From assembly GCF_024802625.1 (NCBI RefSeq), contig NZ_CP103371.1, positions 2,976,001 to 3,040,000 of the forward strand: a DNA stretch of 64,000 nucleotides, in the 5' to 3' direction. Source of the stretch: Massilia sp. H6 (GTDB lineage Bacteria > Pseudomonadota > Gammaproteobacteria > Burkholderiales > Burkholderiaceae_D). Shown here piece after piece: positions 1 to 7,829 of this stretch (position 1 is the first letter of the stretch; the number at the start of each line of letters is the position of its first letter). Under the pieces are notes generated by a model. The model worked only from the letters and a program-made list of their open reading frames with translations. It was not told where the DNA came from and searched no databases. Both the position numbers and the translations under genes were made by a program.

Positions 1-1
1 C

Positions 2-241
2 GATGTCCCATCCGGTGCCGATGCCGATGCAGATGCCGGCGCCAGCCTGTCGCGCGCCGATGTGCATCCGCCCGCGTCCGAACAGCGCATGCTGCCGCCG
101 CCGCCCGTGCATCGTAGCCACCTCGCGCCGCGCGTCAAGGCCAGGCCGCTGATGCGCGACGTCGCCACGCTCAAGGCGGCGCGGGCGCAGTTCTTAATGC
201 TCGATGCGGCGCCGCGACAGCGGTTGGCAACGCTGGACTAA
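2..241 (+). CDS. C-terminal end of an unrecognised protein (partial)
   Basis: An open frame enters from the left edge and runs 79 codons to a TAA at 239-241. The peptide is rich in Ala, Pro, Asp and Arg. It begins with an Asp/Ala repeat-like stretch and continues through a proline-rich segment (PPPPVHRSH) into a basic, helical-looking tail (LKAARAQFLMLDAAPRQR). It looks like a disordered linker plus a short C-terminal helix rather than a known domain. It converges with the GGDEF/EAL gene, whose stop lies 38 bases further on. The family cannot be named because the N-terminal part is outside the window. Confidence 0.5.
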   Translation, partial: DVPSGADADADAGASLSRADVHPPASEQRMLPPPPVHRSHLAPRVKARPLMRDVATLKAARAQFLMLDAAPRQRLATLD

Positions 242-278
242 CACTGCCCGGCTGTTTCGCAGACTGTGGAACGGCGGC

Positions 279-3227
279 TCAATGCACATCATGCAAGCGC
301 GTCACGCTTGCCAGGTGCGGCTGTGAGCGGCCAGCAATCGCCGCCAGCACGTCCAGCACTTCGGGGTCGGTGATGAAATCGGCCGACGACCTGGCCTCGA
401 GCAGACGCTCCGGCGGCTGCGAACGCGACACCGCCCAGCCCTGCACATAGTCGACACCGATCTCCGACAGCGTCTGCACGGTGGCGGCATCTTCGGCCCA
501 CTCGGCGATTGTCTTCATGCCCAGGTTCACCGCCAGGCTGACAATGGCCTCGACGATTGCCACATTGGCCGGATGGGCGTTGATGTTGACGATGAAGTTG
601 CCGTCGATCTTGAGCACGTCGGCCGGCAACTCCTTGAGGTAGGAGAACGAGGTATAGCCGGCGCCGAAATCGTCCAGCGCCACCTTCACGCCGAAGCTGC
701 GCACCTGGTCGATGAAGCGGCGCGTGTTGTCCAGGTCGTGCAGCGCCACGCTCTCGGTAATCTCCAGGCACAGGCGGCTGGCCACGTGCACGTAGCGGCC
801 CAGGATCTCAAAAGTGTCTTGCACAAAACGCTCGTCGTTGAGCGACGCCCCCGACAGGTTCATGCACACGAAGCGGGTATTGACGAGGCGATCGGCATGT
901 TCGGCGATCCAGGCCAGCGTAGTGGACAGCACCCAGCGGTCGATCACGCTGGCTCGGCCGCTTTTCTCGGCCGCGGCAATGATTGCGCCGGCCGGGACGA
1001 TGCGGCCGTTGGCTTCGCGCATGCGCAGCAGCACCTCGAAATTCAATGAGTCGCGCGGGTCGGTAAGCGACATGATCGGCTGCATTTCGAGCAGCAGGCT
1101 GTCGGTAGCGTTGTTGGCCGACAGGCGCGCCACCATGTCCAGCTCGGCCGCGCGCTGAACAAAAGCATCGGCGCCGCGTTCGTATACCACCAGCCCCTCG
1201 CCGGTCCCCAGCTTGGCTTCGCGGCAGGCGCGATCGGCGGTGGATACGGCATCTTTCATGGCGATACCGGGAGTGACTTCAATCAGGCCGACCGAAGCGC
1301 GCACATGAAAAGCCTTGTCGCCCACGCGGTAAGGCGTGTTGCCGAGGCGGTCGACAATGCCGCGGCAGATGATCGAGGCCAGCGGAATTGCCGTTTCCGG
1401 CATCAGGACCACGAATTCGTCGCCACCGACGCGCCCGATCTGTTGGCCGCCGGCCAGCATGGTTGCCATCCGCTCGCACACCTGCTTGAGCACTTCGTCG
1501 CCGGCCGCATGGCCGAACAGGTCATTGATCAGCTTGAAACGGTCCAGGTCGACATAGGCCAGCGCCATCGGCTTGCCGGCGGCGAGCCCACCGCCGGCAA
1601 GCGCGAACGCGCCCTCGATGCCGCGCCGGTTGTACACCTTGGTTAACGGGTCGTTATTGGCCATGAACTGCAACTGCTCGGTCGCCTTGTGCTTTTCGGT
1701 CGTATCCTGCAGTACCCCCTCGACGCGGGCGCGCGCCAGCGTGGCGCTGACCAGGAAGCGCTGGCTGCCGTCGCGGCTGGTCAGCTCCATCTCGGCCTCG
1801 GCCCTGGCATGCACCTGCTCGTGCAGCGCGGTCCAGGTGCTTTCAGTAAAGAACTGGCGCCAGGCGGTGCGGCCCGCCACAAAACTCGACATGCCCAGCA
1901 TCTTCTGCAGGGCCGGGTTGACGCTCAAAAAATGGCCGTACATGTCGAGCGTGAACAAACCGACCGGCATCGCCTGATAGGCGTGTTCCAGCTCCTGCTG
2001 GGCAGCTTCGCGCTGCTCGGTCTCGTGGCGCATCTGTTCGGCCACCGCCAGCGCCGCCAGCAGGCTCGACGCCAGCGCAGCGGTGACACTGTTGATGATG
2101 CCCAGCAGCTCGCGCACACCGAGCGCGGCCGCCGCAACTTCGGCGATGGTAGCCAGGAAGCTGACAGCGAACGACGCCGCGAACCAAGATGCGACGCGGT
2201 TGCGCGATTCCGCAATGATCTTGAACAGCCCTACCGTCATCACCGAGAAGCAGCACACCGTGATGCCCCATAGCAGCGGCAAGTAAACGCCATACGGCAA
2301 GAACACCGCGGCCGCCAGCATCGGCAAACACAGCCATTGCATAATGCGCATCGGCAGCACATACCGCATTGCCGCGATGTTTTCACGCAGTAGCGCCTGA
2401 TACAGGGTAAGTGTGGCGATGCCGTACAGCGTGATCGTCAACGAGCGGCTCAGCAGCAGCCATTCGGACGGCATCGTCTGGCCCAGCCACTGGATATCCC
2501 AGCCCGCCGACAGCGCGCCGACCCGCAGGTTGAGAACCAGCCAACCGGCGAACAGCACATACAGGGGCTGGCGGTTGATCAGGGCCGTGATCAGGATGAA
2601 CAGCGCCAGCACCAGCATGCCGCCGTCCAGCAGTCCCGATTTGCGGTGGTATTGTTCGACCGACAGCGCGAACTGGTCGGCTGGCCATTGCAGCACCGAC
2701 AAGCGCGCCGGGCCGGCGAACGTGGCGCGGCACAGCAGCCGGGGCGGCAGCGGCGCCAGCTTGAGCGCGAAGCCGGCTTTCGCGCCTGCGATCGCGCCGC
2801 TGCCGGCGTCGCGCGTGGCGGCGCCGAGCGGGGCCAGGTTGCCAGCATTCCAGCAGGCGACATCCTGGGCGTGGCGCGACGCGAATTCGACAATCTGGCT
2901 GCCTGCGCGCGGCATCGGTTCAAAGGCAAACCAGACTGGCGCTTCGGACAGGTGGGTGTCGTGCCCGCTGACCAGGCTGCCCGCCTCGGCGCGGGCGAGC
3001 GCGGCGCCGGGCGCCAGCGTTGCTTCGGTCTGCACCGTGACATACATCGACAGCGGGACCTCGCCCGTGGTGCGGTACTGGTTCTGCCAGAACACCAGCG
3101 CGATGAAAGAGACAATGCCGATTCCGAGCGGAATCAGGTAGTAGGCGAACATCTTCAACACCCGCTCTACCACCGCGTGTGCAGCTGCGGCGAGCGAAGA
3201 TCGGCGTGTGGGTGTTGATATCGGCAT
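279..3227 (-). CDS. membrane-bound diguanylate cyclase/phosphodiesterase (7TM-PAS-GGDEF-EAL)
   Basis: Predicted to make and/or degrade cyclic di-GMP at the inner membrane. With a start at 3227 the protein has about 982 residues. A first membrane helix lies near residues 26-47, followed by a periplasmic domain of about 150 residues and a seven-helix block (roughly 205-400), as in 7TMR-DISM sensors. A PAS-like domain follows at about 425-540. The GGDEF motif is intact at 601-605 (GRVGGDEFVVLMPE). The EAL domain reads FEVLL at 730-734, keeps the catalytic Glu, and has an intact DDFGAGY near 851-857. Both halves could therefore be active. The frame is open up to 3317, but the ATG at 3227 (MPISTPTRR) or the one at 3152 is a better start because the upstream part is not protein-like. 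The FeeM-like gene lies just upstream on the same strand. The ligand is unknown. Confidence 0.9.
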   Translation of the reverse strand: MPISTPTRRSSLAAAAHAVVERVLKMFAYYLIPLGIGIVSFIALVFWQNQYRTTGEVPLSMYVTVQTEATLAPGAALARAEAGSLVSGHDTHLSEAPVWFAFEPMPRAGSQIVEFASRHAQDVACWNAGNLAPLGAATRDAGSGAIAGAKAGFALKLAPLPPRLLCRATFAGPARLSVLQWPADQFALSVEQYHRKSGLLDGGMLVLALFILITALINRQPLYVLFAGWLVLNLRVGALSAGWDIQWLGQTMPSEWLLLSRSLTITLYGIATLTLYQALLRENIAAMRYVLPMRIMQWLCLPMLAAAVFLPYGVYLPLLWGITVCCFSVMTVGLFKIIAESRNRVASWFAASFAVSFLATIAEVAAAALGVRELLGIINSVTAALASSLLAALAVAEQMRHETEQREAAQQELEHAYQAMPVGLFTLDMYGHFLSVNPALQKMLGMSSFVAGRTAWRQFFTESTWTALHEQVHARAEAEMELTSRDGSQRFLVSATLARARVEGVLQDTTEKHKATEQLQFMANNDPLTKVYNRRGIEGAFALAGGGLAAGKPMALAYVDLDRFKLINDLFGHAAGDEVLKQVCERMATMLAGGQQIGRVGGDEFVVLMPETAIPLASIICRGIVDRLGNTPYRVGDKAFHVRASVGLIEVTPGIAMKDAVSTADRACREAKLGTGEGLVVYERGADAFVQRAAELDMVARLSANNATDSLLLEMQPIMSLTDPRDSLNFEVLLRMREANGRIVPAGAIIAAAEKSGRASVIDRWVLSTTLAWIAEHADRLVNTRFVCMNLSGASLNDERFVQDTFEILGRYVHVASRLCLEITESVALHDLDNTRRFIDQVRSFGVKVALDDFGAGYTSFSYLKELPADVLKIDGNFIVNINAHPANVAIVEAIVSLAVNLGMKTIAEWAEDAATVQTLSEIGVDYVQGWAVSRSQPPERLLEARSSADFITDPEVLDVLAAIAGRSQPHLASVTRLHDVH

Positions 3228-3323
3228 AGGCAGTATCGGTGCGGTCGAATGCGTCCCCCTGTGACGGGGTAGCGCCAAAGCGCAAGGATACAGCTTTACA
3301 CTGATACCGTCATGCAATATGTG

Positions 3324-4148
3324 TCAGGCAAATGCGTATTCGTGTCCGCGCAGGGACGGGCCTGGCGCCGGCCTTGCCGCCAGCGCTGCCGCAGGTTTTG
3401 CCACGCTACTCGCATTCAGCGCCGGCGCCGGTGGCGGCGCAACGGCCGGGCCGATGCCGATGTCCGGATGGTGGGTATGAAAGAAAAAGCCAAGCAAGGG
3501 ATGGCCGGCATCGGCATAGCGCTGCTCGAAACTGGCGATCTCGAAGGCCATTACCCGGTGCGGGATGTTGCCAACGTGGCGCAGCGGCACCAGATCCTGG
3601 TCCGGAAACACGTCGGTAAACAGCAGTTGCTCGTACTGGCGATCGACCGGCGGCCGGCCGGTGGCCACCGAAAAATCGATGGCATGCTGCTGGCAATACA
3701 TGAAGCAGGCCTTGAGCAGTGCCAGCTTGACCGTATGGCCGACACGGCCGTCGCCGACGCCAAGGCGGGTCGCTTCCGCCAGGCGCCGCCCCTGCAGCCA
3801 ATCCGGAAGGTCGATCGACGTTTCTACCCCGAGCGGACGGTACAGGTTGGTGCGGATACGGGTACTGCCCAGCGCCGAACCGTCGAGCTTGGACTCGGCC
3901 AGCAGCACGACGGTGTCGTCGTCGTAGTCGGCTGCTTCCGGCTCGGCCAAGGTACGGGCAAATTCTGGCACGTGACGTACGTAGGCCGCGTAGCGAACCC
4001 GGACCGCCTTTAACAGGTCGGCCTGCGTTTCGACCCGGCGAATCGTGAAAGGCAGGCGCTCGACGACGCGGCCCGCCGCGGCAAATTCGCGGACGGCGCG
4101 TGTGGGTGCACTGGCGGGGCTGGAGACGGTTCGGACGAGCAGCGACAT
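3324..4148 (-). CDS. FeeM-like N-acyl amino acid synthase (GNAT/autoinducer-synthase fold)
   Basis: About 274 residues. After a variable N-terminus of about 45 residues, the pattern RVRYAAYV, a run of acidic residues, STRIRTNL and EATRLGVGDGR matches the acyl-ACP-dependent N-acyl amino acid synthases of the FeeM type. These are distant relatives of LuxI autoinducer synthases. They usually transfer a long acyl chain to an amino acid such as tyrosine. The substrate cannot be read from the sequence. The ATG at 4148 (MSLLVRTVSS) is preferred over the frame's first Met at 4196. The last 40 residues are Ala/Pro-rich and probably disordered. It lies about 100 bases ahead of the GGDEF/EAL gene on the same strand. 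PEP-CTERM/exosortase-associated acyltransferases share this fold and are the main alternative. Confidence 0.7.
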   Translation of the reverse strand: MSLLVRTVSSPASAPTRAVREFAAAGRVVERLPFTIRRVETQADLLKAVRVRYAAYVRHVPEFARTLAEPEAADYDDDTVVLLAESKLDGSALGSTRIRTNLYRPLGVETSIDLPDWLQGRRLAEATRLGVGDGRVGHTVKLALLKACFMYCQQHAIDFSVATGRPPVDRQYEQLLFTDVFPDQDLVPLRHVGNIPHRVMAFEIASFEQRYADAGHPLLGFFFHTHHPDIGIGPAVAPPPAPALNASSVAKPAAALAARPAPGPSLRGHEYAFA

Positions 4149-4334
4149 GGCGTGGGTATCCTTGATTGAAGAAATGAAACAGAATGTCTGAATCAAATTA
4201 TCAATCCGTCCACTAGCAATCTAATTGCTGAGCAGGCGCACTTTATGCTGTCTGCTTGTCCTACGGATGTGCAAGATTTGTCCTACATCAAATCATGGTG
4301 ACGCATGTTCGTTTAAGCGCATCTTGCAGCCAGG

Positions 4335-5183
4335 TCATAGCATGCGGGCAGTGCCAGCTACCCGAATGGCGCTGCCCGGTTCCGGCCCGATCGCGGCGCT
4401 CAAGCGCGAGCGCATGCCCATGTCCTCGCCCTGCACGATGTCGATGCGTCCGCCATGCGGCCAGCCGAGATCGCGCAGATAGCCGGCGAACGCGGCGGCG
4501 CCGGCGCCGGTGGCCGGGTCTTCCAGCACCCCGCCCGAAGCGAACGCGTTACGGGTATGAAATAGCCGCGCATGTTCGGCCCAGGCCAGCACGACTGTCA
4601 CCAGGCCATGCCGGTGCATCAGGCGCCGCCCGGCGTCGAGTTCGTAGCGCATGCGCGCGAGCAGCGCGCGGCTGGCCAGCGCCAGTACCAGGTGGTCGGC
4701 CCCTGCATGGGCCAGGGCCGGCGCGATGCGCCCGTCGAGATCGGCCAGGCTGTACCCGAACAATGCCAGCGCTTCGTCGACCAGGCCGCCAGGCGCCGGC
4801 GCGCTGCGGGTGGGGGGCGACAGCAGGCTGGCCGCCACGCCAGCGCCGGCTACCCTGCCCTCGACCGTGATGGACCCGGTGTTGAGCGCCAGCGTGAAAC
4901 AGCCATCGCCAAAGCGCCGCGCCAGCGCCGCGCCCAGCGCGATGCTGGCGTGGCCACAGAACGGCACCTCGGACTCGGGCGAGAAATAGCGCACCCGCCA
5001 GCCGTCGCCTTCGGGTGCGGCGAACACGGTTTCCGAAAACCCGACCGTATGGGCCAGGCGCTGCATGTCGGCCGCGGGCGGCAATGCAGTGCCGAGCCAG
5101 ACGCCAGCCGGATTGCCGCCCCGGCCGGCATCGTCGAACGCCGCTATCCGCAGGATATCGTCCAGGTGCGCATTGCCGGCCAT
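4335..5183 (-). CDS. PhzF family isomerase-like protein
   Basis: About 282 residues with the two-lobed diaminopimelate-epimerase-like fold expected for PhzF proteins. The N-terminal GNPAGVWL and FSETVFAAP motifs are visible, the latter carrying the Glu that acts as the general acid/base in PhzF. CGHASIALGAAL and the late DPATGAGAAAFAGYL glycine-rich loop are also typical. Outside phenazine gene clusters such proteins are generic epimerases or isomerases of unknown substrate, and no phz genes occur here. The ATG at 5183 is chosen because an AAGGA ribosome-binding site lies 8 bases before it. In-frame ATGs at 5213, 5216, 5243 and 5318 would add a non-conserved leader. It is divergent from the ArsR-type regulator gene, with 160 bases between them. 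Confidence 0.85.
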   Translation of the reverse strand: MAGNAHLDDILRIAAFDDAGRGGNPAGVWLGTALPPAADMQRLAHTVGFSETVFAAPEGDGWRVRYFSPESEVPFCGHASIALGAALARRFGDGCFTLALNTGSITVEGRVAGAGVAASLLSPPTRSAPAPGGLVDEALALFGYSLADLDGRIAPALAHAGADHLVLALASRALLARMRYELDAGRRLMHRHGLVTVVLAWAEHARLFHTRNAFASGGVLEDPATGAGAAAFAGYLRDLGWPHGGRIDIVQGEDMGMRSRLSAAIGPEPGSAIRVAGTARML

Positions 5184-5307
5184 GCCCGTCCTTGCTGATT
5201 GAGGAACCCGCATCATAGCGCAGGCGCCAGTCCGGCCAGGCATGGTGTGCTTGCGCACAGCCCGGCCCGACCCAGCACGACTTGACGCCGCAGCCAGTCG
5301 CGGATAA

Positions 5308-5329
5308 TAATTAGACACTCATCTAATTA
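5308..5329. promoter_or_regulatory. inverted-repeat operator, probably for the adjacent ArsR/SdpR regulator
   Basis: A perfect 8-base inverted repeat, TAATTAGA at 5308-5315 and TCTAATTA at 5322-5329, has a 6-base spacer. It ends 14 bases before the regulator's ATG at 5344, so a bound repressor would sit over the promoter or leader. The AT-rich half sites stand out in a region of high GC. ArsR/SmtB dimers bind symmetric sites of this size, and SdpR-type members repress their own operon. The assignment to this regulator is by position only. Confidence 0.6.
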
Positions 5330-5343
5330 GAAGGCGACCTAAC

Positions 5344-5631
5344 ATGGCCGGACCGCTGAACGAGGTGTTCAAGGCGATCGCCGATCCGACGCGGCGCGAG
5401 ATCCTGCGCCTGCTGCGAACTGAAGAGATGAGCGCGGGCGACGTGGCGGCGCGGTTCGAAATGACCAAGCCGACCATGTCGCATCATTTTTCGGTACTGA
5501 AGGCGGCAGGCCTGATAAGCAGCCGGCGCGAAGGGCAGACCATCTGGTATTGCCTCAACACGACGGTGCTCGAAGACGTGCTGGCCTGGTCGATGGACAT
5601 GGCGCGGGGCGCCGAAGGAGACAAGACATGA
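5344..5631 (+). CDS. ArsR-family autorepressor (SdpR type)
   Basis: A 95-residue winged-helix protein. It begins LNEVFKAIADPTRREILRLL, the standard ArsR opening helix. The recognition region is MTKPTMSHHFSVLKAAGLI, followed by the wing SSRREGQTIWYCLN. No metal-binding Cys motif (ELCVCDL) is present, so it is not a classical arsenic or metal sensor. The downstream gene encodes an SdpI-like membrane protein and overlaps by ATGA. This is the arrangement of Bacillus sdpR-sdpI, where SdpI ties up the repressor at the membrane when a toxin is present. Betaproteobacterial members have no known toxin, so the inducer is unknown. An inverted repeat at 5308-5329 is its likely operator. Confidence 0.9.
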   Translation: MAGPLNEVFKAIADPTRREILRLLRTEEMSAGDVAARFEMTKPTMSHHFSVLKAAGLISSRREGQTIWYCLNTTVLEDVLAWSMDMARGAEGDKT

Positions 5632-6302
5632 ACAAACCCGGCACCAAGCCGCTGTGGAAAAGCTTCTTGCTGCTGTTCCTTGCAGTGACGCTACTGACGC
5701 TGAACCTGGTCCTCACGCTATATCCCGAATTGCCTTCGCTGATACCGGTGCACTGGAATGCCGATGGCCAAGCCGACCGTTGGGCCCCGCGCGCCACGGT
5801 GTTGCTGCATATGGCGTTCATGGTCGTGGTTGGCGTGTTGTGGCTGGTGCTGCCGAAGCTGTCGCCAAAGCGCTTCGCCGTGGACCAGTTCGAGTCTACC
5901 TGGTGGTATCTCGGGATGGTGTCGCTGTCCTGTCTGGCCTACGTCCAGTTCGTTCATCTCTGGGGAGCGTGGAAACCCGGCTTCGATGTCGACCGCGCCT
6001 TGCTGGGCGGGATGGGCATGTTCTTTATCTTTTCCGGTAACGTGACGGGTAAAGTGCGCCGCAATTTCTGGCTTGGCGTGCGCACCCCCTGGACACTGTC
6101 GAACGAACGGGTCTGGTATGCGACGCACCGGTTCGCCGCCAAGACGATGGTCACGGGCGGCATGCTGGCGCTGGTCGTGGCGCTGGCCGACTGGCCAAGC
6201 GCGCTGGCAGTGGCGGCGCTGGCCGGCGGCGCACTGGCGCCGGTGGCATACTCGCTGGTGTATTACAAGCGGCTGGAGCGGGCCGGGACGCTCGAGGCTT
6301 AG
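5628..6302 (+). CDS. SdpI/DUF1648 family membrane protein
   Basis: 224 residues, starting at an ATG that overlaps the regulator's stop codon (ATGA), so translation is coupled. The N-terminal DUF1648 part has a first membrane helix and the HWNADGQADRW motif typical of this family. The C-terminal SdpI part carries the signature GKVRRNFWLGVRTPWTLSN, then ATHR. About six membrane helices are visible. In Bacillus, SdpI gives immunity to the SdpC toxin and sequesters SdpR. In proteobacteria such pairs are common but uncharacterised. The pairing with an ArsR repressor supports a membrane signal-response role. No toxin gene is nearby. Confidence 0.85.
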   Translation: MNKPGTKPLWKSFLLLFLAVTLLTLNLVLTLYPELPSLIPVHWNADGQADRWAPRATVLLHMAFMVVVGVLWLVLPKLSPKRFAVDQFESTWWYLGMVSLSCLAYVQFVHLWGAWKPGFDVDRALLGGMGMFFIFSGNVTGKVRRNFWLGVRTPWTLSNERVWYATHRFAAKTMVTGGMLALVVALADWPSALAVAALAGGALAPVAYSLVYYKRLERAGTLEA

Positions 6303-6311
6303 CCTGCCCCC

Positions 6312-6832
6312 TCAACGATCCAAGACCCCCGACAAGCGCCGCGCCAGGAAATCCACCAGCGCCGCCACCCGCAGCGCCAGCGCGCCCTGTTTATAGAACA
6401 CCGCCCACACCGGCAGACCAGCCGCCTGGCCGCGACGTCGGCCTGGGTCAGGAAATCTGCTAGCGAGGCGATGCCGGCGCCGGCCAGCGCCAGGTGGCGC
6501 ACCGTCTCGCCGCTCGACGCGGTGACGCCGAGCGTGCGGTGCGCCGGCAAGGACGCGGTATCGACCGGCGCGCCGTACCGCGCCAGATAAGCGGGCGCCG
6601 CCAGCACCCGCAGGCGGGTCGCGCTCAGGCGGCGCTCATTGTGCGTCGAAACGGGCAGCGCACCGATGCGGATCGCCAGGTCGGCGATGGTCAGCTGCAG
6701 CTGGGGGATCCACAGACGCGCCGGATCGGTGCACGGCGCCAGGCCGTGCTGCTCGCCGAGGTAAAGCAGGATCTTGGCCACCTGCCCGCTCGTCATCTCG
6801 CCCGCCTGAGAAATTGTGAAAAAATCCTCCAT
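6312..6832 (-). pseudogene. decayed LysR-type transcriptional regulator
   Basis: The effector-binding half of a LysR regulator is recognisable (ADLAIRIGALPVST, RVLAAPAYLARYG, GAGIASLADFLTQADVAA), but the N-terminal helix-turn-helix is missing. The frame beginning at 6832 has an unrelated N-terminus. Near 6420 the reading frame changes: the true C-terminus, PVWAVFYKQGALALRVAALV down to a TGA at 6314-6312, continues in another frame. About 20 residues normally present before PVW are also absent. It is therefore truncated at the 5' end, has internal deletions and is frameshifted. It lies between the SdpI gene and the type VI cassette, consistent with a patch of gene turnover. Confidence 0.75.
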
Positions 6833-6964
6833 CGCTGCGTTGCATTCGTCCCGCCATACTAGCGTAGTATCTTTGACGATGCGCCTTGCTCTGAAGTTTT
6901 TTCACACACTCTCAAGAAGGGCGGCGCGAGAAGCACGACAGGCTGTTAGCGAGGTGTTAAGGTG

Positions 6965-7345
6965 TCAGCACGTAGCACCATCGATGCTCTTGCCCTTCCG
7001 AAGGTCTATGCCGAAGTGACAGGTGTAGGGAGACTTCGCATCATCCTTGTCATAAGAACAGGATACATCCCCCCGCTCTCGCAGACGCATTCCAAGCGTC
7101 GTTCCGCAGGCTAGCTTCAGATCAGGCCCGATTGCATCGAACATTTCCTTTGCAAGCTGCCCTTGAACAGCGAACGAAAGCCGCTTGTCGGTCCGTGTAG
7201 GCGGCTGTTTCTCGCTAAGGGTGCCGGAATATATCAGGTAGTGCACCGTATAGGATGAGTAGGTGCCGTCCCACGCTTGTTGGGCAGCGGCTGCCGCTAA
7301 AGAGGCCAGGGCCGTTGCTGTGATGATTACCGCCTTCGTTGTCAT
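6965..7345 (-). CDS. secreted small protein, probable immunity protein of the type VI effector
   Basis: 126 residues with a clear Sec signal peptide (about residues 1-21, Ala-rich core, predicted cleavage near AAAA-QQ). The mature part holds four cysteines (80, 96, 109, 126) that could form two disulfides in the periplasm. I recognise no named domain. It starts 12 bases after the stop of a peptidoglycan endopeptidase-like gene, which itself follows hcp. A periplasmic partner directly behind a cell-wall-degrading type VI effector is the standard place for its immunity protein. This role is inferred from position and export signal, not from homology. An accessory secreted protein is the alternative. 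Confidence 0.6.
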   Translation of the reverse strand: MTTKAVIITATALASLAAAAAQQAWDGTYSSYTVHYLIYSGTLSEKQPPTRTDKRLSFAVQGQLAKEMFDAIGPDLKLACGTTLGMRLRERGDVSCSYDKDDAKSPYTCHFGIDLRKGKSIDGATC

Positions 7346-7357
7346 TATTGTTGAATG

Positions 7358-7819
7358 TCAGAATTGAACATGAAAATGGTCATCGTGCTTCGTCAGCCGA
7401 CGAGTGCCGGGAATTCGCACATCATTGAAGAAGATGACAAGTGGAGCGGCTGCGCAAGCACGGAACAGCCCGATCAGTTTGGTTGTGGCGGCTAAATCAT
7501 AGTCCGGGCTGTTGTAGGTAACCGGCAGATGCCGTCCATCCTTTCGCACCGGGCGGCAATCTACTTCCAGCCCCTTGCGGTGCGACTGGTGGCCGAAGAA
7601 TGCGCCCCCATCAACGCTGATGTTGCCTACGCCGAAGTTGCGGGTTTCTGTAACTGACCATTCGCGTTCCACGGCAAGGAGCAACGTCAACATGCTTGGA
7701 TGCGCGTATTGGGCCTTGCCTCGTGTCGGGGTGCCATAGACGTAATAGCCTGCTTGCTCTGGGGCCTGCGGCAGCATGAACAAGCCGCGTGAGTCCTGCG
7801 GTGGAACATCTGACATCAT
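7358..7819 (-). CDS. MepA-like (LAS/M74-M15) peptidoglycan endopeptidase, probable type VI effector
   Basis: 153 residues if translation starts at 7819, or 152 from the adjacent ATG at 7816; a G-rich ribosome-binding stretch lies directly before them. The zinc motifs of LAS metallopeptidases are present. SHRKGLEVD gives His80 and Asp87, eight positions apart as in HxxxxxxD. DDHFHVQF at the C-terminus supplies His148 and His150. The surrounding GNISVDGGAFFGH resembles the penicillin-insensitive murein endopeptidase MepA, which cuts peptide cross-links in peptidoglycan. There is no signal peptide. It follows hcp by 10 bases and precedes an exported protein. This arrangement fits an effector carried in the Hcp tube into a rival's periplasm. 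Self-targeting is unlikely without export. Confidence 0.75.
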   Translation of the reverse strand: MMSDVPPQDSRGLFMLPQAPEQAGYYVYGTPTRGKAQYAHPSMLTLLLAVEREWSVTETRNFGVGNISVDGGAFFGHQSHRKGLEVDCRPVRKDGRHLPVTYNSPDYDLAATTKLIGLFRACAAAPLVIFFNDVRIPGTRRLTKHDDHFHVQF

Positions 7820-7829
7820 AGCCCCCCGA

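Noticed and set aside
4335..5183. Phenazine biosynthesis cluster suggested by the PhzF-like gene
   Set aside because: No other phz genes are nearby; isolated PhzF-family proteins are common and do not indicate phenazine production.
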